From Thermoanaerobacter uzonensis DSM 18761 (GTDB lineage: Bacteria > Bacillota > Thermoanaerobacteria > Thermoanaerobacterales > Thermoanaerobacteraceae), in assembly GCF_900129115.1 (NCBI RefSeq), contig NZ_FQUR01000007.1:232874-296873 (forward strand): 64,000 bases of DNA. The letters are read 5' to 3'. The translations under genes were made by a program, and so were the position numbers. The notes beneath the pieces were generated by a model. That model saw nothing but the letters and a program-made list of their open reading frames with translations, did no database searches and was not told where the DNA came from. Shown here piece by piece: positions 41,002 to 53,594 of this stretch; within the stretch, counting starts at the first letter, position 1; each line of letters begins with the position of its first letter.

Positions 41002-41044
41002 CCCCCTTCTCCTTCACATACTAAAATAGTGAATGGGAAGGGGG
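41002..41044 (+). other. long imperfect hairpin between clpX and lon
   Basis: CCCCCTTCTCCTTCAC (41002-41017) pairs with 41029-41044 at 14 of 16 positions, around an 11-nt loop. No T-tract follows. It separates clpX from lon and may adjust read-through or mRNA stability. Confidence 0.6.
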
Positions 41045-41076
41045 CTTGGTTATATTGCATAAAAGAGGGTGAAGAT

Positions 41077-43413
41077 ATGACAGAAAAAAAGTATATATTG
41101 CCAATGATTCCTTTAAGAGGATTAACTATTTTTCCATATATGGTGCTTCATTTTGATATAGGAAGAGAAAAGTCAATTAGGGCTTTGGAAGAAGCTTTTA
41201 TGAAAAATCAGTTAATATTTGTTACAACGCAAAAAGAAGCTGAGATAGAAGACCCTTCTATTGACGACGTCTACAAAGTTGGCACTATTACAAAAGTCAA
41301 ACAAATGTTAAAACTGCCAGGAGAACTTATAAGAGTTTTGGTAGAAGGGATAAGCCGTGCTGAAATTCAGCAAGTGACAAAAGATGATGAATTTTTTGAA
41401 GTAGAAGTTATAGAAAAAGAAGAGCAAAAAGAAATTGAAAAGACATCAGAGCTTGAAGCTTTAATGAGAAGTGTTATTTCTGCTTTTGAAGAATATGTAA
41501 ATATGACTTCGAGACTGCCCATAGATAGCTTATACAGTGTAATAAGCATAGAAGAGCCTGGAAGACTTGCAGACATGATTGCGGCTCATATATCTTTAAA
41601 TACGAGTCAAAGTCAACAGCTTTTGGAGTGTTTTGATGTAAATAAAAGGTTAGAAACTCTTTTAGGGTTTTTAATGAAAGAATTAGAAATACTAAACATT
41701 GAAAAAGAGATAAATGCCAAAGTTAGAAGTCAAATTGACAAATTACAGAAGGAATATTATTTAAGAGAACAGTTAAAAGCTATAAAAGCTGAATTAGGAG
41801 AGACAGATGAGGTTGATCAAGAGATTGAGGAGTATGAAAAGAAATTAAATGAAAAAGATTTACCCGAAGAGGTTAGAAAGAAGGCGAAAGAGGAATTAAA
41901 ACGCCTTTCTAAAATGGCGCCTGGTTCTGCAGAAGCTTCTGTAGTGAGGACATATTTGGATTGGATTTTGGATTTACCTTGGAATTACGAAACAGAAGAT
42001 ATTTTAGATTTAAAAAGAGCACAAAAAATATTGGATGAGGACCATTACGGCTTAAAGAAAGTAAAAGAAAGGATAATAGAGTTTTTAGCAGTTAGAAGCT
42101 TTTACAACAAAATTAAAAGTCCTATTTTATGTCTTGTAGGTCCTCCAGGTGTTGGTAAGACTTCATTGGGCAGGTCTATAGCACGGGCTATGAACAGAAA
42201 ATTTGTCAGATTATCTCTTGGTGGAGTGAGAGATGAAGCAGAAATAAGGGGACATAGGCGTACCTACGTTGGAGCTATACCAGGAGGTATTATAAATTCC
42301 ATAAAAATAGCTGGTTCAAAAAATCCTGTGTTTTTACTAGATGAAATAGACAAAATGAGCTCAGACTTTAGAGGAGACCCTGCTTCTGCAATGCTTGAAG
42401 TTCTTGACCCAGAACAAAACTCCACTTTTAGAGACCATTACCTTGATTTGCCTTTTGACCTTTCAAAGGTATTGTTTATAACAACGGCTAATACGGTAGA
42501 TACTATACCGGCGCCTCTTTTAGATAGAATGGAAGTTATATATGTTTCTGGATATACTGAAGAAGAAAAACTTCACATTGCAAAAGATTATTTAATACCT
42601 AAGATTTTAAAAGAACATGGGGTGCCAGATAACAAGATAATAATCCAAGAATCTGCCATTTACGGAATAATTTCAGAATATACTCGTGAAGCAGGAGTAA
42701 GAGGCTTAGAAAAGAATTTATCGCAAATTATAAGGAAAGCTATAAAGAAGATAGTTGAAGAAAATGCACAAGTAATAAAAGTTGGAAAGAGAAATTTACA
42801 GTCTTACCTGGGCAAACCTGTTTACCGCCCTGACAAAGCAAATCAAAAAGACGAAATAGGGATAGTTTTTGGACTTGCATGGACAAGGGTAGGAGGAGAA
42901 ATTTTAACTGTAGAAGCTTCCATAATGCCAGGAAGTGGCAAACTCAATCTTACAGGGCAATTAGGTGACGTAATGAAAGAATCTGCCCAAGCTGGCTTTA
43001 GCTATATAAGGGCAAATGCCGAGAAACTGAATATAGATAAAGATTTTTACAAAAATGTCGATATACATATACACGTGCCTGAAGGTGCAATTCCAAAAGA
43101 TGGTCCTTCAGCGGGAATAACTATGGTTACTGCTATGGTGTCTGCTCTCAAAAAAGTTCCTGTAAAAAAAGATGTAGCTATGACAGGAGAAATAACTTTA
43201 ACGGGCAAAGTTCTTCCCATTGGAGGAGTAAAGGAAAAAGTTTTAGCAGCCCATAGAGCAGGAATAGGGAAAGTAATACTTCCTCAAGAAAATAAAAGGG
43301 ATTTAGATGAAATCCCTCAAAGTGTAAAGCGAAAATTAGAATTCAAGTTTGTGGAAAAGATTGATGAGGTCCTTGACCTTGCCTTGGTTAAGGAGGGCTT
43401 TTATGAAAATTAA
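41077..43413 (+). CDS. lon: ATP-dependent protease Lon
   Basis: This 778-residue AAA+ protease has an N-terminal substrate-binding LON domain ('[19 protein letters not shown]'), a coiled central segment, Walker A GPPGVGKT and Walker B '[10 protein letters not shown]'. The Ser-Lys dyad is Ser678 ([10 protein letters not shown]) and Lys721 (GGVKEKVL), 43 residues apart as in E. coli. ATG 41077 follows GAGGGTGA; earlier in-frame codons fall inside or next to the hairpin. Confidence 0.98.
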   Translation: MTEKKYILPMIPLRGLTIFPYMVLHFDIGREKSIRALEEAFMKNQLIFVTTQKEAEIEDPSIDDVYKVGTITKVKQMLKLPGELIRVLVEGISRAEIQQVTKDDEFFEVEVIEKEEQKEIEKTSELEALMRSVISAFEEYVNMTSRLPIDSLYSVISIEEPGRLADMIAAHISLNTSQSQQLLECFDVNKRLETLLGFLMKELEILNIEKEINAKVRSQIDKLQKEYYLREQLKAIKAELGETDEVDQEIEEYEKKLNEKDLPEEVRKKAKEELKRLSKMAPGSAEASVVRTYLDWILDLPWNYETEDILDLKRAQKILDEDHYGLKKVKERIIEFLAVRSFYNKIKSPILCLVGPPGVGKTSLGRSIARAMNRKFVRLSLGGVRDEAEIRGHRRTYVGAIPGGIINSIKIAGSKNPVFLLDEIDKMSSDFRGDPASAMLEVLDPEQNSTFRDHYLDLPFDLSKVLFITTANTVDTIPAPLLDRMEVIYVSGYTEEEKLHIAKDYLIPKILKEHGVPDNKIIIQESAIYGIISEYTREAGVRGLEKNLSQIIRKAIKKIVEENAQVIKVGKRNLQSYLGKPVYRPDKANQKDEIGIVFGLAWTRVGGEILTVEASIMPGSGKLNLTGQLGDVMKESAQAGFSYIRANAEKLNIDKDFYKNVDIHIHVPEGAIPKDGPSAGITMVTAMVSALKKVPVKKDVAMTGEITLTGKVLPIGGVKEKVLAAHRAGIGKVILPQENKRDLDEIPQSVKRKLEFKFVEKIDEVLDLALVKEGFYEN

Positions 43414-43981
43414 AATTGTGGAATTTGTCCGTTCTGCTTTTAATGAGGAACAGTATCCTAAAGATAATCTTCCTCAAATAGTGATTGTCGGGAGGTCAAA
43501 CGTAGGTAAGTCTACATTGATAAATACTGTATTAAATAGAAAAAACCTTGCAAAGACAAGTTCTAGGCCAGGGAAAACTCGAGGTATAAACTTTTATTTA
43601 ATAAATAACAAATTTTATTTAGTAGATTTGCCTGGATATGGTTATGCAAAAGTCTCAAAAGAGATGAAAAAACAATGGGCACATAATATAGAAATTTTCC
43701 TCAATACCTCCAAAAATTTACGTCATGGATTGTTTTTAATAGACATACGAAGAAATCCAACTGAAGACGACTTTTTAATGATAAATTGGTTTAAGCATAA
43801 AAATTTACCTTTTACTGTAGTGCTGACTAAAGCGGATAAAGTAAATAAATCAGAAGCCCAAAAAGCAGTGGAGGATATTTGTAAAATTTTTAACATTAAA
43901 CAAGAAAAGGTTATAACATTTTCTGCGTTAGAAAAAATAGGAGTATCACAAGTGTTATCAATTTTTGAGATGTATGCTTGA
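43403..43981 (+). CDS. engB: Ribosome biogenesis GTPase (YsxC/EngB)
   Basis: This 192-residue GTPase of the TrmE-Era-EngA-EngB group is needed for 50S assembly. Motifs are G1 [10 protein letters not shown]2 '[12 protein letters not shown]', G3 [11 protein letters not shown]4 TKADK, G5 'FSALEKIG'. ATG 43403 with AAGGAGG gives an 11-bp overlap with the end of lon, a known lon-ysxC arrangement. Confidence 0.96.
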   Translation: MKIKIVEFVRSAFNEEQYPKDNLPQIVIVGRSNVGKSTLINTVLNRKNLAKTSSRPGKTRGINFYLINNKFYLVDLPGYGYAKVSKEMKKQWAHNIEIFLNTSKNLRHGLFLIDIRRNPTEDDFLMINWFKHKNLPFTVVLTKADKVNKSEAQKAVEDICKIFNIKQEKVITFSALEKIGVSQVLSIFEMYA

Positions 43982-44080
43982 AAAATGAGCTTTTGTGTGA
44001 AATTTACTAATAAGGGGAGCGATCTGTTAAATTTTTGATAATTTGCTTGTTAATAAAGAATTTTAGGTGTACTAAACAGT

Positions 44081-44109
44081 TTGTATTAAACATTTATAAA
44101 AGATATAAT
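44081..44109 (+). promoter_or_regulatory. promoter of the MpsC-like gene
   Basis: TTGTAT (44081-44086), 17 bp, TATAAT (44104-44109). Confidence 0.65.
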
Positions 44110-44167
44110 TTAATTAACTATTGATAAAAATTTCGCTTTTGTTTTTTTTATTGGAGGGATAGTATTA

Positions 44168-44530
44168 ATGAAGGGTGTATTGGAGAGCAAGATTAATGAA
44201 GAAATGATAAAACTCACAAAAGAGGCAATTGGAAGAGGGGCAGAGGCTGCAAAAACTCGCATCTGTGATGATATGATTATTGTTAGGCTTAGTAAATCTT
44301 TGACTCATGAAGAAATGCAAATTATTTCGACAGAAGAAGGCAAAAAACTTTTGAAACAGTTAAGAGAATTGCTAGATGAGATATTAAAGCCTAAGTTTCA
44401 AGAGATGATACTAAGACTTACAGGTTGCAATGTCATAAGTATTTATAAGGATGTTAATCCCCAAAAAGGAGAATATGTATATATGTTTATACTGGACAAA
44501 AACTTAGAAGATGAACTAAGAGGTAGATAA
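44168..44530 (+). CDS. MpsC family protein (DUF2294)
   Basis: This 120-residue protein fits the DUF2294/MpsC family: 'EMIKLTKEAIGRGAEAAKTRICDDMIIVRLSKSLT', 'GKKLLKQLRELLDEILKP' and 'TGCNVISIYKDVNPQKGEYVYMFIL'. MpsC belongs to a Na+-translocating membrane-potential-generating system in staphylococci, but many homologues are solitary and uncharacterised. It lies just before the ATP synthase operon with its own promoter; whether that closeness means a shared role in ion energetics is conjecture. TTGGAGG precedes ATG 44168. Confidence 0.8.
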   Translation: MKGVLESKINEEMIKLTKEAIGRGAEAAKTRICDDMIIVRLSKSLTHEEMQIISTEEGKKLLKQLRELLDEILKPKFQEMILRLTGCNVISIYKDVNPQKGEYVYMFILDKNLEDELRGR

Positions 44531-44636
44531 AGGAAACATATAGGAAGTAAATTAGAGTATAAAATTATCGTAAGATTCATTAATTAACGGGTCAATATTT
44601 CCGATGTACAAATATTTTGTATCAAAAGTTTTTGAG

Positions 44637-44665
44637 TTGAAAATTTTACATTAAAGGTTTATAAT
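44637..44665 (+). promoter_or_regulatory. promoter of the ATP synthase operon
   Basis: TTGAAA (44637-44642), 17-bp spacer, TATAAT (44660-44665), about 40 bp before atpB. Confidence 0.75.
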
Positions 44666-44703
44666 TATACGTGTTGAGGGTATGTAAAAGGGAGGTGAAT
44701 TGA

Positions 44704-45357
44704 GTGGAAATAGAACCTTCGGTAGTGTTTACAATACCTTTATTTGGCGGCATACCCATTACAATGACAGTCGTAGTTGAGTGGATTATAATGGCAGTAT
44801 TGATTGTTGCTGCCGCAGTAGTTACAAAAGGATGGAAGCTTGTTCCTGAGGGTGCACAAAATGTTATAGAGCTTATGGTGGAGGGATTTAATAAATTTGT
44901 GGAAGGTGCTTTAGGAGAGCATTGGAGAGATTACGCTCCTTATTTAGGAACTGTAGCAGCTTTTTTGATTTTAGCCAACACTATAAGCATTTTTGGCTTA
45001 ACACCTCCTACTAAAGATATTAGTACAACTTCAGCCCTTGCCATTATGTCGATTACTACTGTTATTATAGCTTCCATAAGGGCAAGAGGGTTTAAAGGGT
45101 ACGTAAAACACTTTTTTAAGTCTCCTATAAACCTTTTTATTAATGTTTTGGATTTATTTACAAGGCCTTTGTCGCTGGCAGCCCGACTTTTTGGCAACAT
45201 ATTTGCAGCAGTTACAATAATGGAACTTATTGAAAGGGCTGTGCCAATAGTAGTCCCTGCAGTATTTAGTTTGTATTTTGACCTTTTTGATGGCCTTTTA
45301 CAAATGTTAGTATTTGTGTTTTTGACGATGCTATATATTGAAGAAGCTATAGAATAA
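44704..45357 (+). CDS. atpB: ATP synthase Fo subunit a
   Basis: This 217-residue membrane subunit holds the half-channels for ions. The essential Arg is in 'FTRPLSLAARLFGN' (helix 4) and the last helices carry 'LFDGLLQMLVFVFLTMLYIEEA'. GTG 44704 follows GGAGGTG. The operon lacks an atpI gene before it. Confidence 0.96.
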   Translation: MEIEPSVVFTIPLFGGIPITMTVVVEWIIMAVLIVAAAVVTKGWKLVPEGAQNVIELMVEGFNKFVEGALGEHWRDYAPYLGTVAAFLILANTISIFGLTPPTKDISTTSALAIMSITTVIIASIRARGFKGYVKHFFKSPINLFINVLDLFTRPLSLAARLFGNIFAAVTIMELIERAVPIVVPAVFSLYFDLFDGLLQMLVFVFLTMLYIEEAIE

Positions 45358-45425
45358 TGTATAATAAAAGTAAGGAAATGATTAAAAAATTTTAATAAAA
45401 TACAAACGAAAAGGAGAGGATTTAA

Positions 45426-45647
45426 ATGGATTTATTAGCTATAGGAGCAGGTATTGCTGCATTAACAGGTATAGGCGCAGGTATTGGTATAGGCCTTGCG
45501 ACAGGAAAGGCGGTTGAAGCTGTATCAAGACAGCCTGAAGCGAGAGGAAGCATAATGCAGCTTCTTTTATTAGGAGGTGCTCTTGCAGAGGCAACAGCCA
45601 TTTACGGCTTGTTGGTAGCATTCCTTATAATAATATTAAAGCCGTAA
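45426..45647 (+). CDS. atpE: ATP synthase Fo subunit c
   Basis: This 73-residue hairpin subunit forms the rotor ring. The loop RQPEA contacts F1 and the ion-binding carboxylate is Glu55 ([10 protein letters not shown]). Residue 22 is Ile and residue 56 is Ala where Na+-type rings have Gln and Ser. So proton coupling is predicted despite the general similarity of the loop to Na+ rings. Confidence 0.96.
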   Translation: MDLLAIGAGIAALTGIGAGIGIGLATGKAVEAVSRQPEARGSIMQLLLLGGALAEATAIYGLLVAFLIIILKP

Positions 45648-45685
45648 GTGTAAGACAAATTTCCTAATGAAAGAAGGGAAAAAAG

Positions 45686-46177
45686 TTGGGCCTTTTTAAC
45701 ATCTGGACTTTTATTATTACAATAATCAACTTGTTGGTTCTTTATTATATATTAAAAAAGCTTTTGTTTAAACCTGTGACACAATTCCTTGAAAATAGAG
45801 AAAATAAGATCAAATCTTCTTTAGAAGAAGCAGAAAAGGAGAGGCAAGAGGCTTACAACTTAAAAGCAAAGTACGAAGGAATATTGCAAAATGCTGACAA
45901 TGAAGGGAAAGCTATAATTGAGAGGGCACAGAAGTTTGCGGAAGATAAAGCAAACAAGATTATTGATGATGCTAATAAAGAAGCCAAAGCTATATTAGAT
46001 AGAGCTAAAGAAGAAGCAACTTTGGAAAAGATTAAGGCAATGCACGATTTAAGAATAGAATTATCCCAATTAGTCATTGATGCCGCTTCTCGCGTTTTAG
46101 AGAAAAAACTTCCAATTGATGATGAAGACATCATCAATGAAGTCATTGAGGAGGCAGGGGCATCATGGCGCAAGTAG
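45686..46177 (+). CDS. atpF: ATP synthase Fo subunit b
   Basis: This 163-residue peripheral stalk subunit has one N-terminal membrane helix ('WTFIITIINLLVLYYILKKLLF') and a long charged coiled coil. It starts with TTG 45686 after GAAGGG, and overlaps atpH by 13 bp. Confidence 0.94.
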   Translation: MGLFNIWTFIITIINLLVLYYILKKLLFKPVTQFLENRENKIKSSLEEAEKERQEAYNLKAKYEGILQNADNEGKAIIERAQKFAEDKANKIIDDANKEAKAILDRAKEEATLEKIKAMHDLRIELSQLVIDAASRVLEKKLPIDDEDIINEVIEEAGASWRK

Positions 46178-46698
46178 TTGCGAAACGGTATGCTTATGCC
46201 CTCTTTGATGTAGCAAAGCAGCGAGATAAAGTGAAAGAATATTATGATGGATTAGAAAAAGTAATTGAAATTCTTCAAATTGGCAAAGTAAAACAAATTT
46301 TTAACAATAAAAGTATTAATAAAACCCAAAAAATAGAGTTTATAGAGCAAATTTTGAAAGATGTTGATAAAGAGATAGTAAATTTTATAAAAGTGATAAT
46401 ATCAAAGCACAGAGAAGACATGATTGAAGAAATTGGTGAGCAATTTAGAAATTTATATAAAGAGTATTTTAATATTGTAGATGTAAAAGTCGTTTCTGCA
46501 TATCCTCTAAAAGAAGACGTATTGCAAAAACTCCAAGAAAAACTAGAGAAAAAGTTAGAAAAACACATAACTATCGAGCCAATAGTTGATAAAAGCATAT
46601 TAGGGGGTTTAAAACTTATTATTGGAAATACCGTAATTGATGGTTCAATAAAAGCAAGGTTTACTGCACTTCTAAAAAATATGCAACAAGCCGTGTAA
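46165..46698 (+). CDS. atpH: ATP synthase F1 subunit delta
   Basis: This 177-residue subunit clamps the stalk to F1. It has 'VVAKRYAYALFDVAKQRDKV' at the N-terminus and 'KSILGGLKLIIGNTVIDGSIKARF' at the C-terminus, both typical. Confidence 0.95.
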   Translation: MAQVVAKRYAYALFDVAKQRDKVKEYYDGLEKVIEILQIGKVKQIFNNKSINKTQKIEFIEQILKDVDKEIVNFIKVIISKHREDMIEEIGEQFRNLYKEYFNIVDVKVVSAYPLKEDVLQKLQEKLEKKLEKHITIEPIVDKSILGGLKLIIGNTVIDGSIKARFTALLKNMQQAV

Positions 46699-46722
46699 AA
46701 TGAGTTAAGAAGGTGAAAAAGT

Positions 46723-48242
46723 ATGGGCATAAGACCTGAAGAAATAAGTTCAGTAATAGAAGAAAAAATAAAAAATTTTGATTTCAACCTTGAAACACAA
46801 GAAATTGGCCATGTTATCCAATCAGGTGATGGAATAGCTAAAATTTATGGTCTTGACAATGCTATGTACGGAGAAATGGTGGAGTTTGAAAGCGGAGTCG
46901 TTGGGATGGTCTTAAATCTTGAAGAAGATACAGTTGGTGTTGTTGTCCTTGGAGACCCTGAAAAAGTTAAAGAAGGGGATATAGTAAAAAGAACAGGAAA
47001 AATCATGGAAGTGCCTGTAGGAAAAGAAATGTTAGGAAGAGTAGTAAATCCTTTAGGAGAGCCTATTGATGGTAAAGGACCAATAAACTATGAAGCCAAA
47101 CGCCCCATTGAATATCCCGCTCCACCAATAGTCAGAAGGAAATCTGTTGATACGCCTTTACAGACAGGTATTTTAGCTATAGATTCTATGATTCCAATAG
47201 GAAGAGGGCAGAGAGAATTAATAATAGGAGATAGGCAGACAGGTAAAACTGCTATTGCTATAGATACTATAATAAATCAAAAGGACAAAGGTGTATATTG
47301 TATATACGTGGCCATAGGACAAAAAGCTTCCACTGTTGCAGGAATTGTTAATATGCTTGAAAAACATGGAGCTATGGAATATACAACAGTTGTTGCATCA
47401 ACTGCCAGTGATTCAGCAGCTCTTCAATATATTGCACCTTATGCAGGATGTGCCATGGGAGAGCATTTTATGTACCAGGGTAAAGACGTACTGGTAGTTT
47501 ATGATGACCTTTCAAAGCATGCTATTGCTTATAGAACTATATCCTTGCTTTTGAGGAGGCCACCGGGAAGAGAAGCATACCCTGGCGATGTATTTTACCT
47601 TCATTCAAGACTTCTTGAACGTTCTGCAAGACTTGCAGATGAATACGGGGGAGGTTCTTTGACGGCTCTTCCTATTGTGGAAACATTGGCAGGGGATATA
47701 TCTGCATATATTCCAACAAACGTAATTTCTATTACAGATGGACAGATATATCTTGAGTCAGAGCTTTTCTATTCAGGAATAAGACCTGCTATAAATGTAG
47801 GACTGTCTGTATCCCGTGTCGGTGGGGCTGCACAAATAAAGGCGATGAAAAAAGTAGCTGGTCGATTAAGGTTGGAACTTTCTCAATATAGAGAATTGCA
47901 AGTTTTTGCGCGATTTGGGTCTGACTTAGACAAAGCAACCCTTGAAGTTTTAAGACAAGGGGAAAGAATTGTTGAAATCACAAAGCAACCTCAATATCAG
48001 CCAATGCCAGTAGAAGATCAAGTAATAGCTATATATACTGTAATGAATAGATATGTTGCTGATATCGAGGTGGAACAAGTTAGACCTTTTGTAAAAGGAC
48101 TTTTAGAATTTTTGGATATAAATTATCCCGAAATAAAGCAGTCAATAAGAGACACAAAAGATTTAACTTCCGAGACAGAGGAAAAATTAAAAGCTGCAAT
48201 TTTGGAGTACAAAGAAAAGTACGCCGCAAAGGGTGATAGTTA

Positions 48243-48243
<1 letters not shown>
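46723..48243 (+). CDS. atpA: ATP synthase F1 subunit alpha
   Basis: This 506-residue non-catalytic nucleotide-binding subunit has P-loop GDRQTGKT and the C-terminal '[16 protein letters not shown]'. The conserved '[30 protein letters not shown]' segment is split across residues 345-375. It overlaps atpG by one base. Confidence 0.97.
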
Positions 48244-50524
<2,281 letters not shown>

Positions 50525-50534
50525 GGTGAAAAGA

Positions 50535-50948
50535 ATGGATAAAAATTTTCACCTCGAGGTTTTAACTCCTCATAGAAAGTTTTACGAAGGGGATGTGGAA
50601 GAAATAATAGTAACTATAACCACAGGTCAAATAGGTATTTTAAAAGGCCATATTCCCATGACAGCAGCCATAGGTACAGGTACTTTACAGATCAAAGAAG
50701 ACGGCCAATGGCGAGAAGCCTTTATCTCTGGCGGCTTTATGGAAGTCAAAAGAGACAGTGTGACAATCTTGTCCAGTGCAGTAGAATGGCCCGAGGAAAT
50801 TGATATAGCTCGTGCTCAAGCGGCTAAAGAAAGAGCAGAAGAAAAACTTAGACAAAAAAGAAGCAAACAGGAACATCTTTTGGCAGAAGCCGCTTTAAAA
50901 AGAGCATTAATGAGACTCAATATTGCAAGTAAATACCAAAATATGTAA
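50535..50948 (+). CDS. atpC: ATP synthase F1 subunit epsilon
   Basis: This 137-residue subunit has an N-terminal beta sandwich ('HLEVLTPHRKFYEGDVEEIIVTITTGQIGILKGHIPM') and C-terminal helices. ATG 50535 is chosen over GTG 50526 because GAGGTG overlaps the latter. A terminator follows. Confidence 0.95.
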   Translation: MDKNFHLEVLTPHRKFYEGDVEEIIVTITTGQIGILKGHIPMTAAIGTGTLQIKEDGQWREAFISGGFMEVKRDSVTILSSAVEWPEEIDIARAQAAKERAEEKLRQKRSKQEHLLAEAALKRALMRLNIASKYQNM

Positions 50949-50953
50949 GAATA

Positions 50954-50996
50954 AAACTTCCTACTGGGGATTTTTTAAGAGCAGTAGGAAGTTTTT
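50954..50996. terminator. bidirectional terminator between atpC and the EamA gene
   Basis: AAACTTCCTACTG pairs with CAGTAGGAAGTTT (13 bp), flanked by A-rich and T-rich runs. It serves both the plus-strand atp operon and the minus-strand transporter that ends at 50998. Confidence 0.85.
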
Positions 50997-50997
50997 G

Positions 50998-51861
50998 TTA
51001 TTTACTAACTTCTGATTCAGGTAGTTCTGAAAGCACTATACCTGCAAACATAAAAATTCCGCCTATTATTGCTCTAAAAGACATCACCTCACCCGCAATT
51101 AAAAAAGCAGCTATTGCAGCGAAAACTGGTTCTAATGCAAATATCAAAGCTGTATGAGTAGCAGTAGTGTAGGCTTGCATTGTGTTTTGAGCAACATATG
51201 CAAAAGCCGTAGCAAAAACACCGGTTATTATAATGGCTAACCAGACATCGACAGATGTAGGTATAAAAGGCTTTTCAAATAGAAAAGTCACAATGCCGCT
51301 TAAAAGTGCAACTATTCCTATTTGAATAGTAGCGAGTAAATATGTATCTAAGGTGGAGGCGTATTTTGCTATTAAAACAATTTGCATTCCAAAAGCAAAA
51401 GCACACAAAAGTGTCAAAAAATCACCTATGTTAATAGATAAGTCAATATTTGTAGTGAGCAGTATGAGTCCTATAAAAGCAAGTAAAATTCCTAAAATTG
51501 CAGGTTTTGAAGGCTTTCTTTTAAGAAACACTGCTTCTAAAATTGGCACTAATACTACACTAAACCCTGTTATAAACCCTGATTTAGATGCTGTAGTGTA
51601 TTTAAGTCCCATTGTCTGAAAGGCATAACCTAAAAAAAGCATTGTGCCAATTAAAGATGCTGCAGTTAGTGTTTTCTTATCAATATTTTTTAGCCTTTTA
51701 TAAAATATTATTACAAGAAGCAAAAAAGCCAATAAAAAGCGTATAAAAAGAAAATTGTATACCGGGAGTGTCTGTATAGCGTTTTTGACTATTATAAATG
51801 TAGACCCCCACACCATGGTTACTACAGTGAGCACAATATCGCTTTTTAATTGTTTGGACAA
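50998..51861 (-). CDS. EamA/DMT family transporter
   Basis: This 287-residue membrane protein has about ten segments arranged as two EamA repeats ('VTMVWGSTFIIVKNAI' and 'LTLLCAFAFGMQIVLIAKYA'). Drug/metabolite transporters of this type export amino acids or other small solutes, but the substrate cannot be read from sequence. It starts with TTG 51861 after GAGGGGG. Confidence 0.9.
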   Translation of the reverse strand: MSKQLKSDIVLTVVTMVWGSTFIIVKNAIQTLPVYNFLFIRFLLAFLLLVIIFYKRLKNIDKKTLTAASLIGTMLFLGYAFQTMGLKYTTASKSGFITGFSVVLVPILEAVFLKRKPSKPAILGILLAFIGLILLTTNIDLSINIGDFLTLLCAFAFGMQIVLIAKYASTLDTYLLATIQIGIVALLSGIVTFLFEKPFIPTSVDVWLAIIITGVFATAFAYVAQNTMQAYTTATHTALIFALEPVFAAIAAFLIAGEVMSFRAIIGGIFMFAGIVLSELPESEVSK

Positions 51862-51891
51862 TTAAATTCCCCCTCAAAAATTACTTAAAAA

Positions 51892-53523
51892 TTATAGTTT
51901 AAAATTGTGAACAATTGGCATACGCCTTCCTGTTCCAAATGCTTTGGTGGTGACTTTGAGTCCGGGTGCTGCTTGTTTTCTTTTGTACTCTACTCTGTTG
52001 ACTTTATTTATAACATCTTTTACTAATTTTTCATCATATCCTTTTTCTATTATTTCTTTTGCTGACTTGTTTTCCTCTATATACATTTTTAATATTTCAT
52101 CCAAAATCTTGTAAGGAGGCAATGAGTCTTCATCTTTTTGATTGGGTCTTAATTCTGCAGAAGGAACTTTTTCAATTATAGAAGCTGGAATTATTTCTTT
52201 TTCTCTGTTTATATATCTTGCTAGTTCATATACCATTGTCTTAGGTACATCTGCTATCACAGCAAGGCTCCCGCTCATATCTCCGTAAAGAGTGCAATAT
52301 CCCATTGCTAATTCTGATTTGTTTCCGGTAGTTAAAACAATGTGCCCTTCTCTATTTGATATAAACATTAAATAATTACCTCTTATTCTTGCTTGTATGT
52401 TTTCTTCTGCCAGGTCACCTATAACGTTGCTATCCCCATTAAAAACGGATAAATAACTTTTGAACACAGGCTCTATTGGGATTACTCTAAATTCAATTTC
52501 CAGATTATCAGCCAGTATTCTTGCATCACTTTTACTTCCTTCAGAGGAATATCTTGAAGGCATTGAAACCGCAAGAACATTTTCTTTTCCTAAAGCTTCC
52601 ACTGCTATGGCGCAAACCACTGCAGAATCTATTCCGCCGCTTAAGCCTACTACTGCTTTTTTAAAACCTGATTTTTTGCAATAATCTCTTACACCAAGGA
52701 CAAGAGCGTTGTATAACCAAGATATATCCTCTTTTATTTCAGGCAGTTTCCTAAGATTTTTCAGTTTATCAATATCAAAAACTTTAATATCTTCTTCAAA
52801 AGCTTTAAGTTGTACTACTCTTTTGCCTTCTTCATTTACTACAAAGCTAGCACCGTCAAATATCAATTCATCATTTGCACCAACTTGATTTACATAAACA
52901 AAAGGTATTGCGTACTTTTTTATCTTTTTTTCTATCATTTCTACTCTCATATTTTGTTTGCCCAAGTAATAAGGAGATGCCGAAATATTTATAAAAATAT
53001 CAGGTTTGAGCTTAAATTGTTCCTCTAAAACATCAACAGAGTAATCTACACTTGGCTCAAAAACATAATCTTTCCATATGTCTTCACATATATTAACCCC
53101 CAATTTTATACCTTTAAAGGAAGCTATCTTTCTTAATTTTGCTGGTTTGAAATACCTCTTTTCATCAAATACGTCATAGTTTGGAAGTAAAGTCTTGTCA
53201 AAAACCTCAACTATTTTACCGTCATAAATAAAAAAAGCAGAATTATAAAGATTGCCTTCTGTATCTCGCCTTACAGTACCCAGTATTACTCCAATTTGAT
53301 AAGAAGAAGGTAAGACTATTTCATTTATATATTTTTCATTGGCTTCTAAAAAATCTTGCATAAACAAAAAATCTTTAGGAGGATAACCTACGGTAACTAA
53401 TTCAGAGAATACTACGAGGTCAGCCTTTTGATATTTTGCTCTATTTATAAACTCTACTATCTTTTTGAAGTTTCCTTTTATATCTCCCACAACTGGATTT
53501 ATTTGAGCCAATGCGATTTTCAT
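51892..53523 (-). CDS. nadE: Glutamine-dependent NAD+ synthetase
   Basis: This 543-residue two-domain enzyme converts deamido-NAD to NAD+. The N-terminal nitrilase-type glutaminase has its triad in 'FSELVTVGYPPKDF' (Glu), 'DKTLLPNYDVFDEKRYF' (Lys) and 'LGVNICEDIW' (Cys). The C-terminal ATP-pyrophosphatase has the P-loop 'VGLSGGIDSAVV' near residue 295 and 'TGNKSELAMGYCTLYGD'. ATG 53523 is preceded by GGGGTGA. The gene lies downstream of the ABC importer on the same strand. Confidence 0.96.
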   Translation of the reverse strand: MKIALAQINPVVGDIKGNFKKIVEFINRAKYQKADLVVFSELVTVGYPPKDFLFMQDFLEANEKYINEIVLPSSYQIGVILGTVRRDTEGNLYNSAFFIYDGKIVEVFDKTLLPNYDVFDEKRYFKPAKLRKIASFKGIKLGVNICEDIWKDYVFEPSVDYSVDVLEEQFKLKPDIFINISASPYYLGKQNMRVEMIEKKIKKYAIPFVYVNQVGANDELIFDGASFVVNEEGKRVVQLKAFEEDIKVFDIDKLKNLRKLPEIKEDISWLYNALVLGVRDYCKKSGFKKAVVGLSGGIDSAVVCAIAVEALGKENVLAVSMPSRYSSEGSKSDARILADNLEIEFRVIPIEPVFKSYLSVFNGDSNVIGDLAEENIQARIRGNYLMFISNREGHIVLTTGNKSELAMGYCTLYGDMSGSLAVIADVPKTMVYELARYINREKEIIPASIIEKVPSAELRPNQKDEDSLPPYKILDEILKMYIEENKSAKEIIEKGYDEKLVKDVINKVNRVEYKRKQAAPGLKVTTKAFGTGRRMPIVHNFKL

Positions 53524-53594
53524 TAGTTTTCACCCCGCATTTATAATACTACAATACATATTTTAGCACATAAAAAGACAAAAAACACTGTTAT

